A DNA stretch of 48,791 nucleotides, from contig NZ_LMCF01000027.1 of assembly GCF_001623075.1 (NCBI RefSeq), forward strand, positions 1 through 48,791, in the 5' to 3' direction. The stretch comes from Pseudovibrio sp. Ad37. GTDB lineage: Bacteria > Pseudomonadota > Alphaproteobacteria > Rhizobiales > Stappiaceae. A program made the position numbers and the translations under genes. Shown one piece after another: positions 45,247 through 48,791 of this stretch. The stretch's first letter is position 1, and the number at the start of each line of letters is the position of its first letter. Under the pieces are notes generated by a model. The model worked only from the letters and a program-made list of their open reading frames with translations. It was not told the origin of the DNA and did not search any database.

Positions 45247-47706
45247 ATGTCCCACAGTTCAACACTGAAAATGCAAGTCGAAGGCATGAATTGTGCGTCT
45301 TGCGTCGGTCGTGTCGAGAAAGCACTCAAGAGTATTTCGGGTGTGGCGAACGCCTCTGTCAATCTTGCAACAGAAAGCGTGCAGGTCAATTATGATGAGA
45401 CCCTCACGCCGCAAGATGTGGCCGACGCGCTTCAGAAAGCTGGCTATCCAGCGCTCACAGAAAACATCACCTTTGGTGTTGGGAACCTGAACTGCGCGTC
45501 TTGTGTGGGACGAGCTGAAAAGGCTTTGCGAGCCGGAAATGGTGTTCTGGAAGCCAATGTTAATCTGGCAACAGAAAGTGCGACAGTGCATTACGCAGTG
45601 GGGGCGACAACACCCTCCGCGATTGCTGAACTGGTCACCTCAGCAGGGTATCCTGCTACATTGGACAAGACCGAGCCTGCTGAAGCAGCTCACCGCAAAA
45701 CAGATGAGATCCGTCAGCTTAAGAGCAAGGTGTTGCTCGCTGCCGTGCTGGCACTTCCAGTTTTTCTTATCGAAATGGGAAGTCACTTCATTCCCGGCGT
45801 CCATATGCTGGTTGAGAACTCACTTGGTTTGCAGAACAGTTATTACTTGCAGTTCGTCCTGACGACTATTGTGCTCTTTGGACCGGGCCGACATTTCTAC
45901 ACCAAGGGCTTCCCGTCGCTCTTAAAAGGCGCGCCGGATATGAACTCTCTGGTCGCGCTTGGGACCTCCGCCGCTTATGTATTCTCTCTCGTTTCAACTT
46001 TTGCGCCGCAGTTGCTCCCGGCGGGAACCGTAAACGTCTATTACGAGGCCGCTGCTGTAATTGTCGTCCTCATCTTGCTGGGCCGCTTTCTGGAGGCATG
46101 CGCCAAAGGCAGGACTGGTGAAGCGATCCAGAAACTCGTTGGCATGCAGGCTAAAACCGCGCGTGTTGAGCGCGATAGCGTGGTGACAGAGGTCCCGATT
46201 GAAGAGATCATTGTCGGTGATGTCATTCAGGTGCGCCCAGGTGAAAAGATCGCCGTGGATGGTGCCGTTGTCTCAGGTTCTTCCTTCGTGGATGAGAGCA
46301 TGATTACAGGTGAGCCAATCCCGGTTGAAAAGGCCTCTGGTGATGATGTTGTCGGCGCGACAATCAACGGCACTGGTGCCTTAAGCGTGCGTGCAAGCAA
46401 AGTTGGCAATGATACCGTTCTCTCACAAATCATTCAGATGGTGGAACAGGCTCAGGGTGCCAAGCTGCCAATTCAGGGATTGGTCGACAAAATCACGTCG
46501 TGGTTTGTGCCAGCCGTGATTACTATTGCGATCCTCACCGTTGCTGTGTGGTTCCTGTTTGGTCCCGATCCCGCGCTTAGTCTTGCTTTGGTCGCGGGTG
46601 TTGCTGTGCTTATCATCGCTTGCCCATGTGCCATGGGGCTTGCAACGCCAACCTCCATTATGGTTGGTACAGGTCGCGCAGCCGAACTTGGCGTCCTGTT
46701 CCGCAAAGGCGATGCGTTGCAGATGCTTCAGGAAACCAAGGTGGTTGCCTTGGACAAGACCGGCACGCTCACTGCCGGACATCCGGAACTGACAGATATT
46801 ATCCTGCATGAAGGTTTTGAGGAGGAAGATGTTCTGCGATTGGTCGCAGCAGTTGAGCAAAGCTCCGAACACCCCATTGCAAAGGCGATTGTGCAGGCCG
46901 TCGAAGAGCGTGGCATTGCACTTCCAAAACCAGAGAGCTTTAACTCTCTGACCGGATTTGGCGTCAGCGCAGTTGTGCAGGGGCACGATGTTCTGGTTGG
47001 TGCAGATCGGTTGATGGACCGTGAAGGTATTGCACTGGAACAGCTTTCTGTTGATGCAACCGTACTTGCAACTAGAGGAAAAACCCCGCTTTACGTCGCT
47101 ATTGATGGAAAAATTGCAGCGGTAATTGCAGTTGCTGACCCAATCAAGAAGACAACTCCAGATGCGATCAAGTCCCTTCATGGGCTTGGTTTGAAAGTTG
47201 TGATGATCACAGGTGATAACCAGAAGACGGCCAATGCCATTGCAGCCGAACTTGGTATCGACAGCGTGGTTGCTGAAGTTCTGCCTGACGGCAAAGTCCG
47301 TGCGCTGGAAGACTTGCGTAAGAACGCTTCCGGTAAACTGGCCTTCGTAGGCGATGGCATCAATGATGCGCCTGCTTTGGCAGCAGCAGACGTTGGTATT
47401 GCCATTGGCACCGGCACTGATGTGGCAATTGAAGCAGCAGATGTCGTTCTGATGGCTGGAGACCTGAACGGTGTGGTCAATGCGTTCCACATCAGCCAGC
47501 AAACCATGCGTAACATCCGCCAGAACCTGTTCTGGGCATTCAGTTACAATACACTGCTGATCCCGGTTGCTGCTGGCGTGTTATATCCATTCGGTGGCCC
47601 GCTTCTGTCTCCTGTTCTGGCAGCTGGTGCTATGGCACTTTCAAGCGTGTTTGTCTTAACCAACGCTTTGCGGTTACGCTGGATCAAAGCGACAACAGCC
47701 CACTAA
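45247..47706 (+). CDS. copA: Cu(I)-exporting P-type ATPase
   Basis: P1B-1 ATPase, 819 residues, exporting Cu(I) from the cytoplasm. It has two N-terminal metal-binding domains (Cys16/Cys19 in GMNCASC and Cys83/Cys86 in NLNCASC). The transmembrane metal site is Cys459-Pro-Cys461 in [13 protein letters not shown]. The phosphorylated Asp503 is in [12 protein letters not shown], the nucleotide-domain SEHPIAKA motif is present, and the hinge is [18 protein letters not shown]. It follows a CueR-type promoter and is followed 16 bases later by cueR. With the cusBA frames broken, this is the intact copper exporter of the locus. Confidence 0.96.
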   Translation: MSHSSTLKMQVEGMNCASCVGRVEKALKSISGVANASVNLATESVQVNYDETLTPQDVADALQKAGYPALTENITFGVGNLNCASCVGRAEKALRAGNGVLEANVNLATESATVHYAVGATTPSAIAELVTSAGYPATLDKTEPAEAAHRKTDEIRQLKSKVLLAAVLALPVFLIEMGSHFIPGVHMLVENSLGLQNSYYLQFVLTTIVLFGPGRHFYTKGFPSLLKGAPDMNSLVALGTSAAYVFSLVSTFAPQLLPAGTVNVYYEAAAVIVVLILLGRFLEACAKGRTGEAIQKLVGMQAKTARVERDSVVTEVPIEEIIVGDVIQVRPGEKIAVDGAVVSGSSFVDESMITGEPIPVEKASGDDVVGATINGTGALSVRASKVGNDTVLSQIIQMVEQAQGAKLPIQGLVDKITSWFVPAVITIAILTVAVWFLFGPDPALSLALVAGVAVLIIACPCAMGLATPTSIMVGTGRAAELGVLFRKGDALQMLQETKVVALDKTGTLTAGHPELTDIILHEGFEEEDVLRLVAAVEQSSEHPIAKAIVQAVEERGIALPKPESFNSLTGFGVSAVVQGHDVLVGADRLMDREGIALEQLSVDATVLATRGKTPLYVAIDGKIAAVIAVADPIKKTTPDAIKSLHGLGLKVVMITGDNQKTANAIAAELGIDSVVAEVLPDGKVRALEDLRKNASGKLAFVGDGINDAPALAAADVGIAIGTGTDVAIEAADVVLMAGDLNGVVNAFHISQQTMRNIRQNLFWAFSYNTLLIPVAAGVLYPFGGPLLSPVLAAGAMALSSVFVLTNALRLRWIKATTAH

Positions 47707-47722
47707 AAGGGATGGAACGACG

Positions 47723-48124
47723 ATGAATATTGGTGAAGTAGCAGAACGCTCCGGCATCCCGACCAAGACCATCCGTTATTACGAGGATATCGGCTTTCTT
47801 CATCCCAAACGGAATGAAAATGGGTACCGGATCTTTGAAGAAACAGAGCTGCACAAGCTGACATTCATCGGCCGCGCCCGTTCACTCGGGTTCAACATCG
47901 AAGAGTGCCGGGCCTTGCTGGCACTCTATGAAGACAAAGAGCGCGGCAGTTCTGACGTCAAAAAGATTGCGCAACAACACGTCAAAGAAATCGAGGCTAA
48001 AATCGCCGACCTCATCGCCATGCGCGACACACTCACCCACCTCATAACCGCCTGCGCCGGCGACCACCGCCCCGACTGCCCAATCCTTGATAATTTGAGT
48101 AACGGGAAGGGGGAGCCGCGGTGA
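47723..48124 (+). CDS. cueR: CueR-like copper-responsive MerR regulator
   Basis: 133 residues. N-terminal MerR helix-turn-helix (MNIGEVAERSGIPTKTIRYYEDIG), dimer helix and a C-terminal Cu(I) site with Cys111 and Cys119 (CAGDHRPDCPIL), the spacing of E. coli CueR. The terminal CCH of E. coli CueR is absent. In an operon with copA, it should activate both 19-bp-spacer promoters of this locus (40260 and 45186) when cytoplasmic Cu(I) rises. Confidence 0.94.
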   Translation: MNIGEVAERSGIPTKTIRYYEDIGFLHPKRNENGYRIFEETELHKLTFIGRARSLGFNIEECRALLALYEDKERGSSDVKKIAQQHVKEIEAKIADLIAMRDTLTHLITACAGDHRPDCPILDNLSNGKGEPR

Positions 48125-48232
48125 TCAGGAAATCGTTACCACAGGCCTGGACATTTTGATCCAGTTTTTATGGACAGCTCAACCATTGTTATGACAACCT
48201 CTAGGCAGATCAATTAGTTAAAGGGTGGCATT

Positions 48233-48703
48233 GTGCTTCTGAATACTCCTGTTTGTGACTTTGGTTGGAAGGCGCCGGATTTTACGCTTAAGGATCCTGA
48301 TGGAAACAGTTTCACCATGTCGGAGTGTATTGGTGAAAAGGGGCTCCTGATTGCGTTTATTTGCAACCATTGTCCTTATGTGCAGGCGATTGGAGATCGT
48401 TTGGCGGCAGATACCAGCTTGCTCATTTCCGAAGGCTTTGGGATTTTAGCAGTGATGTCCAATGACTACCATTCGGTTCCTGCAGATGCTCCGCGTAAGA
48501 TGAAAGACTTTTCGCAATTGTATGGCTTTGAATTTCCTTATCGGCCCTATGGGCACATAGCTGCATATTTGGCCAGGCCATTATCAACCAAAGACAGCTA
48601 TCTCGGATCTGACGGAAATACCACCTTGCTGGGTCCGTCGCATTTGACGCCCAACAGCATTGCTCAGCAGTTTTGCGATTTGCAGGGCAGGAGGAACACG
48701 TGA
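48233..48703 (+). pseudogene. thioredoxin-like (AhpC/TSA) protein with replaced C-terminus
   Basis: The frame starts at GTG 48233 with AAGGGTGG upstream. Residues 1-103 match cytoplasmic thioredoxin-fold proteins: KAPDFTLKDPDG, the redox pair Cys44/Cys47 in ICNHCPYVQ, and ILAVMSNDYHSVPADAPRKM. In relatives the next segment after FPY is LYDETQEVA.. then CTPDFF with the cis-Pro. Here it switches at about 48542 to unrelated sequence (RPYGHIAAYLAR..), losing the rest of the fold. An inserted element reaching beyond the window is the probable cause, so the product is likely non-functional. Confidence 0.65.
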
Positions 48704-48790
48704 CCATATGGTTCTAAGTTTTTTCTTGCCATTGCGGCTTTGCCTGACAGCCTGCCCCTTTACAACACGTTGTGACCAACGGAAGCCAAT
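48584..48790 (-). CDS. C-terminal end of an unidentified minus-strand ORF (partial)
   Basis: Open from the right edge for 68 codons to TGA at 48584-48586. The segment is Arg/Lys-rich (WSQRVVKGQAVRQSRNGKKK, then RTIWSRVPPALQIAKLL), as seen at the ends of many transposases and DNA-binding proteins. It begins just past the point where the thioredoxin-like gene is disrupted, so it is probably part of an inserted element. The family is not recognised. Confidence 0.35.
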   Translation of the reverse strand: MGFRWSQRVVKGQAVRQSRNGKKKLRTIWSRVPPALQIAKLLSNAVGRQMRRTQQGGISVRSEIAVFG

Positions 48791-48791
48791 T

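Overview
The window looks like chromosome from a marine, moderate-GC alphaproteobacterium. A Pseudovibrio/Stappiaceae-type host is my best guess, from gene content only. Supporting features are a glucose-type PTS next to a glucose ABC transporter, an N-methylated betaine catabolic cluster with a BCCT carrier, and typical proteobacterial operators. No rRNA, tRNA or CRISPR array was seen.

Layout. (1) 1-126: tail of an IS66-type element that has cut into the ATPase gene of a glucose-type (Gts) ABC transporter. The rest of that operon lies on the minus strand (68-3894), divergent from an OmpR-type two-component system (4096-6255). (2) 6472-8410: a PfkB sugar kinase and an IolW-like scyllo-inositol dehydrogenase. 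(3) 8987-13352: a complete sugar PTS in two genes, an EIIA-HPr-EI fusion and a PtsG-like EIICB carrying an extra EIIB domain without cysteine, closed by a strong terminator. (4) 13458-14336: an AT-rich gap, then valS. (5) 17249-22655: a large autotransporter, an NsrR-like Rrf2 regulator and two very small membrane proteins. (6) 22989-27052: L-serine dehydratase divergent from katG. (7) 27175-30491: a TPP riboswitch followed by thiBPQ (thiamine uptake).

(8) 30498-40165 is the most interesting metabolic block. A GntR regulator and a DUF1330 protein are divergent from a run encoding a DUF1185 protein, an alpha/beta hydrolase, a flavin reductase, a luciferase-like monooxygenase, an aldehyde dehydrogenase, a BCCT transporter, a succinate-semialdehyde dehydrogenase and a carboxymuconolactone-decarboxylase-like protein. 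The enzyme set matches the trigonelline (N-methylnicotinate) pathway tgnA-E known from Acinetobacter baylyi. The inferred route is uptake of the betaine, direct ring opening, oxidation, hydrolysis to methylamine, formate, CO2 and succinate semialdehyde, then succinate.

(9) 40260-48124 is a copper/silver resistance locus: a CueR-type promoter, cusB and cusA, a second CueR-type promoter, copA and cueR. Both cusB and cusA carry a single in-frame TAG with the reading frame intact on both sides. (10) 48233-48791: a thioredoxin-like gene whose C-terminal part is replaced by foreign sequence containing the end of a minus-strand ORF, probably a second insertion.

The first 13 kb is a sugar-uptake neighbourhood (ABC, PTS, kinase, dehydrogenase, sensor) in which shared operator-like motifs suggest common control.
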